Below are positions 1 through 13,645 of a DNA stretch of 64,000 nt, one piece after another. The stretch comes from Diphasiastrum complanatum. Lineage: Eukaryota > Streptophyta > Lycopodiopsida > Lycopodiales > Lycopodiaceae. The notes under the pieces are model-generated. The model worked only from the letters and a program-made list of their open reading frames with translations, made no database searches and was not told the origin of the DNA. Position 1 is the stretch's first letter; every line of letters begins with the position of its first letter. The stretch spans positions 6,517,815 through 6,581,814 of the forward strand of contig CM055093.1 of the NCBI GenBank assembly GCA_029204225.1, given 5' to 3'. Both the position numbers and the translations under genes were made by a program.

Positions 1-89
1 GATTTCCATATCGTTGTCACAATTTCGCTTGGAGTGTTTAGGATTTAAGGTTTGAGGTAGTGTATAATATTTACGTATATTGTCATTAG

Positions 90-1177
90 GTCTTTGGGCG
101 AGGTGGAGAAGAAATGGATTTTCTTCAAGATCAAGGGATCCAAGTTAAAATTGTACCTGGTGAAATTCAAACTTTGTCTCCTTCTATATCAAATAAATGA
201 CATTTTCACTTGCTATAACTGAGGGTTAATTGATTCAGTAGAATAACTTCCTTGAATTCTGCATTGTTGCAGTGAAAAGAATTTTCTCATATGATGTATG
301 TGGGACATGGCAGGTATAACAGCTGCCTCTGGTATCGCAGCGGAGCTCGGTATTCCTCTTACACATAGAGGTGCAGCCAATAGGTAGTTTGACAGAACTC
401 ATTTTCAATATTTTTTTTCTTGACAATCTTGTGCAATTTTATTACTTGTTTACCATCAGCACGAGCACAATTATGTGTTTGAAGGTTTGACTGTTGCTCA
501 AATTTTTTTTTTTGATGTGTCCAGTGTGAGATTCTTGACTGGCCATTCAAGAAAAGGAGGAACAGATCCATTATATGTAGCAGCGCAAGCAGCTGACCCA
601 GACTCAACGCTTGTCATCTACATGGGCTTGCAAACTCTTCCAGGCCTTGCAGCAAAATTGCTTGCAAATGGTCTGCCTCCTGATACTCCAGCCGTAGCAG
701 TGGAGCGGGGGACAACAAGCCAACAACGCACTGTAAGTTGAAGGGAACACTTACCATCTGCTCTTTACATAGGGAACAAAATGTACCCTTATAATGAGTC
801 CCAAAACGGTTATCCATCTTATGTAAATGTCTTAATGCTAGTATTAAGTGATGACAAAGTTTTGCCAGGCTACAATTTGGCAAAGATTTTCAAGGCTGAA
901 CTTATCATTTTTCTTTGGGATATTGCAGGTTTTTGCTTGTCTTAAAGATCTGCCCAGTGAAGTTGAATTGGTGGAATTAGTCTCTCCAACCCTTATCATA
1001 ATTGGTCAAGTGGTGATGCTATCACCATTTTGGCCCAGGAGAACATCACTTAATCATGATGACAGTTCTTCTGCAACTAGCAAAAATGTGAAAAATAATT
1101 CTGATTTGTACACGCAGGCCCGCGATAGAAGTGTCCGAGATGCTGATCCTGCTTTACCGAGTCAGCGGGTGACATAG
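90..1177 (+). CDS. UPM1: Uroporphyrinogen-III C-methyltransferase (SUMT), C-terminal exons
   Basis: This enzyme uses S-adenosylmethionine to methylate uroporphyrinogen III twice, giving precorrin-2 for siroheme, the cofactor of nitrite and sulfite reductases; the plant enzyme is plastidial. Four exons can be read in one continuous frame: 90-159, 314-383, 525-732 and 929-1177, each with GT/AG borders. Conserved SUMT motifs are visible in order: VFGRGGEEMDFLQ, GITAASGIAAELGIPLTHR, SVRFLTGHSRKGGTDPLY, STLVIYMGLQTL, and SPTLIIIGQVV near the end. The stop is TAG at 1175-1177. After SPFWP the protein carries a Ser/Asn-rich tail of about 50 residues that is not part of the catalytic fold. The N-terminus, transit peptide and earlier exons lie left of the window. 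No frame damage is seen, so this is probably a working host gene. Confidence 0.93.
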
Positions 1178-4004
1178 TGACAATGTGAAGCTCCTCAATT
1201 TTGTGATTGTACTACTACTTAATTTGCATATGCCATTAGGTTTATGTAATTTTGTCCATTTTGTCAGGCATACAGAAATAACAGAGCTGATTTGATTTTC
1301 AATTGTCCTTTTATAGAAAATTCTTGTTTATCACTGGTTGCAAAGATGGAGAGTACAGCTGGCTTTTTCAATGTTGTATGCCTGTGTGGCCCACAAAATA
1401 ATGCAACTTCAGGTGAGTTTGCAGTATTTTTGAAAAAGCTATTGCGAGTTCATTATGAGTTTCAGCTAATTTGCTGAAGATGGGGCTTTTAAGTTTGAAC
1501 CTTAGTTTTTGACATTCAAACTTGATCAGCATTCTTTTGAAATTTTAGATGTGCATTCTTTAAAGATGTGTAATTCACACCTTTTTAATTGCCTCGATAT
1601 ATTTTGTTGGTTTGTTCGTCTGAAATTTTGAGTTTGTTTTGGCAAATTTTTGAATCGTTTTGCTTTAAAACGATGCAAATTTTGAGGAAAAATTATGCAG
1701 TTGAATCAAATTGCGATTCAAACGGAGTTGATTTGAAATAAATCAAGAGCTATGGACACATGAAGACCTTGCTCAAGCCTGATGTACATCTCCACCTCCC
1801 TGTGAGGAATATGCTGTACCACTTCTGTATAAATTTCACAATTTCTTCAGTAGTTTGTGAGAGACCAATTTTGTTTGGATAAAGTCCTGATTGCTTGAAC
1901 TTCAAAATCTCCTTCAACACTGGAATGGCAAGTGTTATTAAAAATCTCTTTTACTGCACCTCTTTGCTCTGCTAAAACAATGTGCTTATTCCAATGCGAC
2001 ATTCGTATGCTCAGCATAGTTCTGTGGAGTTTTATCACTTAATGAAAAAACTAAAGCTGAGGTTATTCTCTCTACTGCCCAGTGCTAGCTAGCATGATGA
2101 TCACTTGAGTTTATTGCAATTGATGACTGATTTCCTTCTGAAATTTCAAAGTTCCCCTCGATTAATTTTGGAGGTGAAGTTTTACTTGCCTCATATACCT
2201 TGAAAGTCCCATGGTTAATATATAGATGTTTTTATTGGCAAATTTTTAAATCAATCTAGAAGACTGATTTATTCTAGAGATTGATGGCTGAAAACATTTC
2301 GTAGCACGTTTTAGGATTGTTTTGGGCCTTGGGTAAGGGCAAGTAACATTTTGATGAATTGTTACAAAAGAATGGTATATCTAAAGACCTTATTGGTGGT
2401 TTTGCTAATTTCTAAATTTATATCTTGCGCTAATGAACTTGACATAATTTCTCCAATGACCCTAGTCAAGAGTAATGATGACTAGAAAGATCACTACCCC
2501 ATATCATAGTTACAGTGAGGTGCGATTTGCTGATTTTGCATTCGTGAATTGCGAATCTCAGAATCACGATTTGCTGCAGCAAATTGCAAACTCTTTTTTT
2601 TTTCTCTATGTTTCTGTTAAAGAATAAATTGGAGTTATGCAGTTGAAACTATTGGAAACCCATATAATATGAATCCTCTTATGTTTTCTCTTTCTACTGA
2701 TATGCATGTTGCATATATATATTCTATTTGCAAATCATGATTAGTGACCCCCCAGTGATTCGCAAATTGCCATTTGGATCACGATTCGTTGATGCAACTG
2801 TCCCATAAATTGGTTATTAACTTTTGACAAAGTGTCTATGAGATTTTGCTATGGAACATTATATTTCATAGCATCGATTGTCTAAAGAGGTTCATGCTAG
2901 CATAGTTACAACAAATATCACCACCTTTTGGTATTTGTCTCTCTTGTACTTGCGTAAGACAATATGCTATCATTATTAGCTTGAGTTGTTCCAACCTTGC
3001 AAAGTATGCAAAGATTTCAAAACTATATATATTCACTTGTAATTGATCTCACACATGTGAGGACTATAAATGCCACTCGTGCTTGCTAACACTTTAAAAA
3101 TTATACAAGTATCTTGCACACCTAGCACCCAACACGACCAATTTGAGATCATCTTAAACAAACATCGCTTTTAAAAAAAATTAAATTTATATATAAACTC
3201 TCAATAGTTAAAATGCTTAATAAACAAATACTTATCAGTTAAGTTAAAATTTCATTCTATTACGAACTTATGAGAATGCTAACAAAAAAGACTTTGAGAT
3301 CAGCTTTAAAAAATTTAAAAAGAAGTTTTGATTTTTAAGTACTAAATTTTCTCAAAATTCTAAAATTAAGTTGTTTGCTTTGGTGGTTAAAAAAATAAAA
3401 TATACGAGATATAAAAAATAGATACAAAACAAAATAACATTATAACATTAAATAACAATAACGAAAATTGAAACTTCTTTATTTATATCAAGTTGCCCAA
3501 AAGTCATCAAGTTCATTTGGGGTCTTTTTGTTTTCAAGAGGGGCAACAATGGCTATAGTTGCTACCTTCTCAGTTATAATATTTTCAACCAGAATTTGAC
3601 AATCTCGTTCAATGACATTTGACAAATCTTGTGCTACTAACCTTCCTCCTAGCAAGAGGTTGTGGCTCATTCGACAAGGAAATGATGGAGTTATCTTCAT
3701 AAGTACATTCTTTTACTTTTGCCAATTCATTTGATAAAACGTGAGTAGATGTCAATCTTATTATAATTCATTCTACTAAACTACTATCTAATTTTGTGAT
3801 AGTAATATGTTCGTCCTTTTTGAGAGCACATGCATTGGTTGTACCGCTACCACCAAGAAGACATAATCCGTAGGAGAATTTTTTTTTTCAAGTTAGTGAT
3901 TATTAATTATTGTGGTTTTTGATGTTGACAAGCCCTAATTCGCTCATGAGATTTTTCTATTTCTTTGTAACTGTTGGATATTCCAAGAGATTGTTAAAAC
4001 TTAT
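1178..4004. other. 3' flank and intergenic DNA without a recognised gene
   Basis: AT-rich DNA follows the methyltransferase stop; its first few hundred bases are probably 3' UTR. A short minus-strand open frame at 3488-3700 (70 codons) has ordinary amino-acid composition but resembles nothing I recognise. No tRNA, transposon terminus or coding exon could be supported. Confidence 0.5.
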
Positions 4005-4410
4005 TTGGCTGGTGGTACTGTAATGCAACATTGAGCGCTTGCTATCAAGTTTATAATAACCTTTGGTTATTATTCATTGCAAAGCCTTGATCTCTTGCAT
4101 TTATGACATTTGGTCTATATTTGAATCCAAAATCAAAATGTAAAGTAAAATCTATGTTGAGCATAGAACATTTAAACAAATAAAAAACATGATTGATATG
4201 TTGTTTTAGAACTTGTTTGGCCAGCTGTATTGTATTGCATCATTGAGTGGCTTGCCATCAAGTGAAAAATAACTTATGGTTATGTATTCAACTTCATTGC
4301 AAAAGCCTCACTACCCCTACATTTATGATGTTTGGTTTGTATTTGAATTTAGAAATCAAAATGTGAAGTAAAATCTTTTATGGGAATAGAACATATAAAC
4401 AAATTAGAAA
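4005..4410. repeat. Diverged tandem duplication, unit about 205 bp
   Basis: Two blocks, about 4005-4195 and 4213-4410, share a series of matching landmarks in the same order: a GGCTGGTGG/GGCCAGCTG start, GCAACATTGAG/GCATCATTGAG, CATTTATGA-ATTTGGT, AATCAAAATGT-AAGTAAAATCT and TAGAACAT-TAAACAAAT. Many substitutions separate the copies, so the duplication is old. No coding content is seen. Confidence 0.7.
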
Positions 4411-4635
4411 TAAAATTAGCATGCCATTCTAAAACCTAGCGAATGACATTCTCTACTCCAACATTGTAGATGTCAAGCAAGGCTAGAGTGATACAACTAC
4501 TCTCCAAATAGGAGAAGTTGATGTTTAAATCAATGAATCTTCATATATATGAATGGAGATTCACCTTTGAAAGATTCTTTCATTCAAAAGTTATAAGGTA
4601 TCTTGGCTATGCAGAGTTTGTAAGGTTTTTTATTA

Positions 4636-5564
<929 letters not shown>

Positions 5565-5588
5565 GGGGGGGAGGGGGGATTTGGAACA

Positions 5589-5640
<52 letters not shown>
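5565..5640. repeat. Poly-G run followed by (GT)n
   Basis: G7-A-G6 at about 5565-5579 is followed by ACACACGTGTGTG and some 50 bp of GT dinucleotide. The GT run ends exactly where the Copia-type LTR begins, so the last TG belongs to both. Confidence 0.95.
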
Positions 5641-5643
<3 letters not shown>

Positions 5644-6093
5644 GAAGTAATAAATGATAATGTTAGTTTCCCATAGGTTACTTTGAACCAAAAGGTCGAG
5701 ACTTGTGTAACCATGGGTTAGGTTTATTATTTAGACCATGTTAAGTCAGTTTTAGTTGAGTTGGACCCAATTTTGGTCCAGTAGTAATTCGTGGGTCCAA
5801 GTAAAGTCTAATTATGTTAAGGGACCCTATCTTGACTTTTGGGGGTGCCCTATAATTAGTAGTGGGTCTTGGAAGGTTCTAGAACTTAGGGTTTGGAAGA
5901 GTCTAGGCCCTTGGAAGGCCTATTTATATGTACCCAGTGTTCATTTGTAATTCATTCCCTTTCAAGCATTGCTACTACTTGCTCTCTCCTTGAGGGCGCC
6001 TAACCCTCTCCCTCTTCTTCTTCTTCCTCTTTTTCTTCTTCTAGTATATGGAGATTGAATGTTAGAAGGATCTTGGCACTTTGATTTCCTACA
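5639..6093 (+). repeat. 5' LTR of the gag-only Copia element
   Basis: It starts TGTTAGAAGTAATAAATGAT and ends TTTCCTACA, 455 bp, with the TG..CA ends of LTRs. The first 47 bp recur at 8247-8293 after a purine tract. A TATTTATAT element at about 5919-5927 and a CT-rich segment at about 6000-6045 fit a U3/R layout. Confidence 0.85.
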
Positions 6094-6108
6094 TAGTATC
6101 AGAGCCAG
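6094..6108 (+). promoter_or_regulatory. Primer-binding site (initiator tRNA-Met type)
   Basis: TAGTATCAGAGCCAG follows the LTR end with no gap. It is one base away from TGGTATCAGAGCC, the plant Copia site complementary to the 3' end of initiator methionine tRNA. Confidence 0.9.
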
Positions 6109-6931
6109 ATCTTCTATGCTTGATTTAGGGTGCCCTACCAAAAGAGATCGTCTTCACTTAGGGATCACAAAAATTCAGCACCTTTGCTGATTTTTTGGAG
6201 TGAAGATTCGTTTTTTGACTCTTTTTCGTTTTGCAAGAGGGTGCCACACATCAAAGAAGATAACAGAATTTTGGGTGCCCAAAAATCAAGTTGTTGTTTG
6301 CTGATTTTTCAGGCTGCAAGAAGGCGCCATTAATTATCTTCTTCAGGGCTTGTTTTAGGCCGCCCACATCCGTGTAGGTTTATCCTACTTCCGTTGGTCC
6401 GCTGCTGCCCTATTTTTCAGATTTGCTCCTTTGCAGGAGGGCACCCATCTACAAGCAATTTCTAATCTTCTGATTTGGCTGAAAAATCAGCACCCTTGCT
6501 GATTTTACAAAGTGAAGATCCGCTTCTTTTTGCTTGTTTCCAAGTGTGGAAGAAGGCGCTAATTTTTTTGTGATGATCCGGTCACATTTCGAGGCTAAAA
6601 ATTGGATAGCATATTACCATTTGTAGGGTGTTGCAACAGCCCTATCCGTGTGTGTATTGTTCACACTTTTTGGTAAGAAAGAAGGGTTCCGAAAAAAGCT
6701 TTGTTGGAGGCTAACCTGATGCTTTGCTTGTTGGTTTTTGAGTTTGTAATGCAATTTCAGGCTGAAATTTTCAGCACACAAGGCTTGTAGGAGGGCGAGT
6801 TCCTACATCCATCTAATGTGTGGTTTCGACACATTCCGATGCTGATTTGTCAGATTTGATACTTGCTGGTTTTTGTGTCTTTTAGGGCACATTTAGGGTT
6901 TTGAAAAAAATTATCTTCTTGGCTGGTTCTT

Positions 6932-7882
6932 ATGGCAAGAAATTTGGGAGCGATTCGTACCTGTTCAGGTGAAGATATGTTGGATGGCACCAACTTTTCT
7001 TCATGGAGTTGCAAGCTGAGATTTTGCATCGACGTGATGATCAAGATTTTATCGGTAACAAGATCTATCTTATATCATTTGAGATTTTGCAAGACCTCTA
7101 AAAGTGCTTGGGAAACACTTTTAAAGATGTACCGAATAAAGGATTCATCATCATGCTTTCTCCTCTCTACTTCATCCTCTTTGAAGGTAGAAGAGCAAAG
7201 TCATGCAAAGTTTGATCATTGTCTTTCTACAAGTACAAGTTTGCATCAGAATGTTGGTATGGTAAAGCATTCTTCTTCTCTTAAGCCATTTGTAGCAAAT
7301 GATGGATGCATTAGTGAAGAACTTCATGAGCAAGCTTCTCAAGATAATGTTTTAGAAAAGGCTGAAATCAAGCATTCTTTGAAGCCATTCTGTACTAATG
7401 GAGGAGGGGAAAAAATCATGTCAATTAGTACATTGGTTCAAAGTGGCGTGTTGCTGGATTTTTTGAGTGTTCAAAGTGGCAAGCTGTTGGTTTTTTTCTT
7501 GAAGATGGTGGACACCAGATTCAGCCATGGTTTACTGATCATTTTCAGTCTATGTTACATCGTGAGCATCCTATTATGCATCGGGAACGGCCTGCGGAAG
7601 GTTTTTGGACAGCAAGGTCCACATTTGGAACACTTTGGAGAGCAAAGTGTTGGTGATTTTGTGGCTGTTGGACAGCCTGCTACAGCCTCTTGTTGGTTGT
7701 CCGAGTCTTTGTGGGATAGCAAAGCATCTTTTTACCTTGGAGGAAACACACATGCCTCACCAAAATCAGTACCTTATGCTGATTTTCATGTTTTGATGCT
7801 TTCTTCTTATGATGACGGTGTTGTCTTACCTAGTGTTGGTGAGCAGATCATTGATAGTAAGATTCGAGAGGATGTGTGGTAA
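6932..7882 (+). CDS. Copia gag-like protein, N-terminal domain plus unrelated tail
   Basis: This 316-codon frame starts with a Copia gag (UBN2/DUF4219-type) N-terminus: MLDGTNFSSWSCKLRF near residue 16 and TSKSAWETLLKMYRIKDS near residue 55. These match the conserved substrate-like and helix segments of plant Copia gag, which forms the virus-like particle in the cytoplasm. After about residue 75 the similarity stops. No CCHC zinc knuckle follows; instead there are Ser- and His-rich segments and a hydrophobic stretch near residues 200-220 (GLLIIFSLCYIVSILLCIG) that could span a membrane. The frame has no internal stop, yet its latter part may be former non-coding DNA. It lies midway between leader and purine tract of its element. 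The gag assignment of the N-terminus is fairly secure; the role of the tail is unknown. Confidence 0.65.
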   Translation: MARNLGAIRTCSGEDMLDGTNFSSWSCKLRFCIDVMIKILSVTRSILYHLRFCKTSKSAWETLLKMYRIKDSSSCFLLSTSSSLKVEEQSHAKFDHCLSTSTSLHQNVGMVKHSSSLKPFVANDGCISEELHEQASQDNVLEKAEIKHSLKPFCTNGGGEKIMSISTLVQSGVLLDFLSVQSGKLLVFFLKMVDTRFSHGLLIIFSLCYIVSILLCIGNGLRKVFGQQGPHLEHFGEQSVGDFVAVGQPATASCWLSESLWDSKASFYLGGNTHASPKSVPYADFHVLMLSSYDDGVVLPSVGEQIIDSKIREDVW

Positions 7883-8236
7883 AAGAGTATCATACTCTTC
7901 TTTATGTTTCTTGTGGTAAGAAGACTTATGGAATCATGTGAGAACCTTTGATGGATTGCAAATCCATATTTTGGCTTGTGGCTGGTTTTTTGGTTACCTA
8001 CTTTGGATGGAGCATGCTTGTCTTCACTCTTCGGCTTGATGCTACTGCACTTTGTATTCTACATCTCTTCTACATCGGGCATGATTGGGGCTGAAGTTTT
8101 TTTTGGCAGCATTAAGCTTGGACAGAAGCAACTACATCTTTTCTTTTTCGGCTACATGGAGTTTTGGGCAGCATGCAACAGTTTGCATTTTTGTTGCAAT
8201 TTTTCATACTTCATGTTATGTTTTTTACATTATCAT

Positions 8237-8293
8237 TTAAGGAGGGTGTTAGAAGTAATAAATGATAATGTTAGTTTCCCATAGGTTACTTTG
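8237..8293 (+). repeat. Purine tract and truncated 3' LTR
   Basis: AAGGAGGG (8239-8246) is a typical polypurine tract, directly followed by TGTTAGAAGTAATAAATGAT at 8247. Identity with the 5' LTR continues through CATAGGTTACTTTGA and ends near 8293. Confidence 0.85.
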
Positions 8294-9366
8294 ACCCCAA
8301 GTTGTGAATCTTTCAATGGCCAGGATCTGTGCACATTATGGATAGTTAATCTAACAGTGAGCAGCAAGTTGCACTTAGTACACCTTATTAAGTGTCCTCT
8401 AGTTCTATAAAGAGGGGAATCACATAACCCTATTCACTTTCCCTCATGCTTTCTTGCTCTCTCTCTCTCTCCTCCCTTCTTGCTCTCCTGGTGCTCTACT
8501 GTACATTGATTGTGATTGAAGAGAACACTCGTGGATGCTATTGGAAGAGCAATCGTACTACAAACAAAGGTGAGAACATTTTGAATGGTAGCTCATTGAT
8601 AAGAAATGATGTATGCTAGGAACGAATGCTCACAGGGTCTTGTGATTACTGTTGTGTAGTAGCAAGATTTGGCTGGCATATTGTGATTGGATACTACTAC
8701 AATCAATCACTGTCCCAACGAGCATACGTGGGCAATTTTTCAGGTAACTTTTCAACCTTTTTGGCCTATGAAAGACGCCCAACTTTTGAGTATCATTATC
8801 AACTTTTCTGAAAAGAGACTAATCACTGGCCAGCGCCCTCTCTGAAGCAGATCTGGCCGCTGGCCAGCACTGTTTTTTTAGCTCAATATTGCCTGTACTT
8901 CAGTGATTTACCATAAGCACTTTGTATGAGCAAAGTTGCAAGCATTTTTCAGTACATAATGCGTTTAGAAATGCGATGGACCGTTGTCCTTCCAATTGTT
9001 TATTGGATTTACCAAAAGTTGTAGCATGAATATGGTTGATGAGAATGCTCTTACTATACTCGATTGGCTATAATCTTTATGTGGTATTGCTCCATACGAT
9101 TGCTCTTTTGGTTTGATAAAGAGTTTAATGTTATCTGCCTTTGAGAAACTAGTATCATAATGGCTGTGATTACGAAAAAGGAGGTAGTAAAAAGGATATT
9201 GGATATGCTAGTATGCTCTTGTAATAAAAATGATTACCATTTCTAGTAATCTGTATATGGTGGGAAATGCTCACGAAGAATGATAAGCTATGTGACTAAT
9301 CTTCGGATAAGTAAGTAGCTAACTATCGATAATGACTATGTGAGGCTGCAAGAATGCTTTGTACTT
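8294..9366. other. Non-coding stretch with a promoter-like segment
   Basis: CTATAAAGAGGGG at about 8405-8417 followed by a CT-rich block (8440-8490) resembles a TATA box with a pyrimidine-rich leader, and AAAGGTGAGAA near 8567 resembles a splice donor. No coding exon that would go with them was recognised. It could be a host gene promoter or part of another LTR. Confidence 0.3.
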
Positions 9367-9790
9367 AATCCAATACTGTCGGCAAAAATTCCGATGTCCG
9401 CGTCCGACGTATGCTAAAAAATTTCATAATCCGTCGCAATCCGACACGTTGAGGTCCGACGTCCCAGAAAAAAATCCAAAAATCAGAGTCTGACGATCGG
9501 GAAATATGGGCGGCAACCAATTTTTCAAAGGCACGTCAGAGTCCGACATGTCGGATTCCGACTTGCAGACGTTTATATGACTTGTCACAGATTTTAAAAA
9601 AAAAAATACGTGTAATCCGACGTGGACGTCGAAATCCGACGTGCGTCAGATTTCGACGTCCATGTCGGCAAGCCAAAAAGCCTGTCCACGGGATCTGGCA
9701 CATCTGTCTGGGCCTGAATGGGCACAGACATCGAATTTTGATGTGTTTGGAGGCCGTCGGATTTCGACGTCTGTTTCAATCTTCCAATTC
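9367..9790. mobile_element. Left end of a CACTA-like DNA transposon
   Basis: AATCCAATACTGTCGG at 9367-9382 is repeated, inverted, at the right end (28832-28841 and 28871-28884). Inside it lies 400 bp dense in CCGACGT/ACGTCGG-type motifs, much more CG-rich than its surroundings. Subterminal arrays of a short CCGAC-containing motif are typical of En/Spm (CACTA) elements, where they bind the TNPA protein. The terminus does not begin with CACTA, and no clear 3-bp target duplication is seen, so the superfamily call rests mostly on the flanking gene remnants. Confidence 0.55.
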
Positions 9791-9827
9791 AAAAACTGAA
9801 AGATTTTGGAGTCTTTTTAAAAAAAAT

Positions 9828-11050
<1,223 letters not shown>

Positions 11051-11610
11051 TTGTATGTTTGAATTTGCTTATAATAATGGTTCATTTGTGTAATATAGTG
11101 TTATTTTTCAATTACTTGTGCATGTGACAAAAATATTCAAAAAAAAGAGAGCAAGCGTTTAAAGAGCGAGCAATTGCACGTTTGCACTTAAGCTTCGAGT
11201 GAGTTTATTGGTGAGTTTGTGTTGTTTCAATTTGTTTTATTATTAGAATACGTTATCTAACATAGTAAGAAATTAAATGTAATTCATAATTTTCATTTTG
11301 TTCAAAGCAATATCGTATTTTATCGCATACACTAGCAATCAATTAATATGCAAAGGTGAAATGTAGATAATTAAAATCCCCAATCCTAGAAAGGTGTGTA
11401 GCCCTTACTTTTTTCCCGTTAAAGACGAGGTTCTAATCTTTCCAACTTGCATGCAAAAACCTACACGCCGCAGGGAGGGAATATGTGGTGACATTCTGAA
11501 ATAGGACATAACCGCAAAGTTCGGGTATTATAATTATCACATTCAACTCTATCTATAAAAATATACGTAAAAAATATTGCAACGAATATAAAAAAAAGAA
11601 TGATAGATAA

Positions 11611-12561
11611 TCATAGATCATTCTTATCATTTACATCATTTTCGTCATCACACAAGTCTTGACACTCATCTGAATCTAGGTCTAGGTATAATCGTAAATT
11701 TTTGATCATGTCTCTTTGATGATGTGAGTTACCCTCATATTCAATCTCCTCTTTTTCTAATTCTATTTCATCCAAATGTGGGGGCCTCAAATTACCCCCA
11801 ATTTGGTCTTGTACAATCGTAGGAATCTCATCATTTTCATTTCTACCTTCTTCTCCCATCATTTTGACATCATTTGGAGTTTGGATGAGTGGTTCAGGTT
11901 CTTCCAAAACGTCGCCAAAATTGGGTCGGGTGGTGGTTCGTCGTGTGTATTCAATTCAACAATATCTTTTCCTTCAAACACGCGTCGTTTTTTTGCATTA
12001 AGTTGGATCACATACCACCATCTTGGGTCTATTCGATTTGGATGGAATATAGTCTGTCAAAGAATTAAAAAAAAATAAGTTAGTATTATAAGATTGATAC
12101 ATAAATAATTGGATTGCGAATATTAATGACATTGAAATTTTTGAGTCTCACTTATACTAAAACACAAAAAATAAACAAATGTGTGTAATTAAAAATACTA
12201 TTCATATATTGAGTAGTACAAAAACAAAACTTCACATAAACAATATTACACTAACCTTCCATCCACATCCGCGAACAAATTCTCATTCTAATTCGGTCAC
12301 TTCTTCTCCGTTTTCGGATGCTTTTAGCATCGTATCAAAAACCCATTCACAAGAGCATTTTGAAGGTAAAGGCTCCAAAGGTCCGTCATTCTCCAACGCC
12401 CTTCTTCTTCTTCGATTGATATTTCTTCTTCGTTTCAATGTTATGTTTCTTTCCTTTTTGGCTTCTTCATACCTTGAAATCCACTTTTCCATTTGTCCAC
12501 AATTATATAATATGAATGTGTCAATTTTTTCTTTTAATTGAGGTGAAAGTCTTTTTTGCAC
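11611..12561 (-). pseudogene. CACTA transposase (TNPD-like), C-terminal remnant
   Basis: Read on the minus strand, 12561-12283 encodes a segment resembling the helical part of plant En/Spm TNPD-type transposases (IDTFILYNCGQMEKWISRYE, then a basic NINRRRRRALE stretch and EWVFDTML). After a TGA the frame goes on to EFVRGCGWK, with a good donor (AAG/GTTAGT) at 12256. A second exon beginning at 12053 encodes TIFHPNRIDPRWWYVIQL and FEGKDIVELNTHDEPPPD, similar in layout to the DUF4216 region near the end of these proteins. A frameshift near 11920 leads into an acidic tail ending at 11611 (DSDECQDLCDDENDVNDKND). Stop and frameshift show it is dead. The upstream catalytic part is missing, probably because of the insertions beyond 12.6 kb. 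The family call is by resemblance only. Confidence 0.5.
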
Positions 12562-13645
12562 ACCATTTCCTTGTGGTACTTCACCCTTAACACGTTCATC
12601 TTCTTCTTCACATCACATTTTTTAACTTGCAGGATGCAATTGTGAGATTATTTCGGTGATATAAAACAAAGATTCTTGTACAAGCCAACTTTCTGCAATG
12701 CTACCTTCTAGCCTTGCCTTTTGTCTCACAAAGCCCTTCAAAACTTTCATAAAGAGCTCAAGGTAGAACATCCGTCTCGTGTGCACAAGTTCTGCGGATT
12801 CGCAGTTCAAGTACTAGCACGTGAACGACAATGAAATGACTCGATGTTTGCAAAGGATGGATGACTAGCCTATTACTTGGGTTAGTTTCATTTGCGACAA
12901 CGCCCACCAGTCGCAAGCAAAAGTCAAAAGTTGGAAAGGGCAATTTCAGGGGAGATCTTCTATGGAGCAGTTGGTCTTCATTTGGAATGGCTTCTTGTTT
13001 TGACTGTGAGGCAACTGGCCAGTGATGGAATTGTGAAAGTCAAGTTTTGTGTGACGGACACGGTGCTTCAAACAAACGTGAAGAGATAGTTTGTATACGG
13101 ATCAAACTCGTGCGATCCCTTGGCTCTCCACGAGGTCAATGGTTACATTTGGGCTGATTCAAAGACAGCTACTTCAAGCTAAGTGAGAGGTGCATTGCGG
13201 AGTACTCAATCTTTGCCTACCTTAAAGAGCCAAGAAGGAAAAGTATCAAGATCAGGTTGGGACAAGGAGAGAAATCCAGGTGCGAAAGCAACAAGGCACG
13301 GAGTGGACCATAAAGTGGACAATCAAATGATAAATCCTTTGGCTCAGGGTGCCTTGATACCTGTGCGGAACTGATCAAATCTGGAGCTCAGGGAGCTCAA
13401 CACAAAGTGCATCAAGGACAAATCAGGAGCTTAAAGGAGTTCCAAAGTCAAAAGTCAGAAGCGACAGGGGCGAACATTTCACATAAAGGCCTCTGTCACC
13501 AATTAATAAGGTTCTTGGATTTTACGTAAGCGATATAGAATCTACGTTTTTCCGAGACAAAGTGATATTTTCAAGTTATATAATTTTTCAGTACAAAGAG
13601 TTGAGCCTCCGACTTGTGGTGTGCCAGCTTCAATGTTAATAAAAA
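12562..13645. other. Unassigned stretch with only short open frames
   Basis: Open frames of 60-65 codons occur on both strands (for example 12622-12810 minus and 13183-13374 plus) without recognisable domains. The DNA is less AT-rich than its neighbours. Confidence 0.3.

Larger units (their letters stand above)
5639..8293 (+). mobile_element. Non-autonomous Copia-type element with gag only
   Basis: The element has a 5' LTR (5639-6093), a primer-binding site, an untranslated leader, one open frame with a Copia gag N-terminus (6932-7882), and a purine tract before the start of a 3' LTR (8247). No protease, integrase or reverse transcriptase is present in the 2.15 kb interior, so it must depend on enzymes from another Copia element, as TR-GAG or LARD elements do. 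The 3' LTR matches the 5' LTR for only about 47 bp and then differs completely. The target-site duplication therefore cannot be checked, and the element can no longer be a complete mobile unit. Confidence 0.85.

Noticed and set aside
1292-1477. A further exon of the methyltransferase gene
   Set aside because: The reading frame ends at 1177 with the C-terminal motif complete; the frame here is short and lacks similarity.
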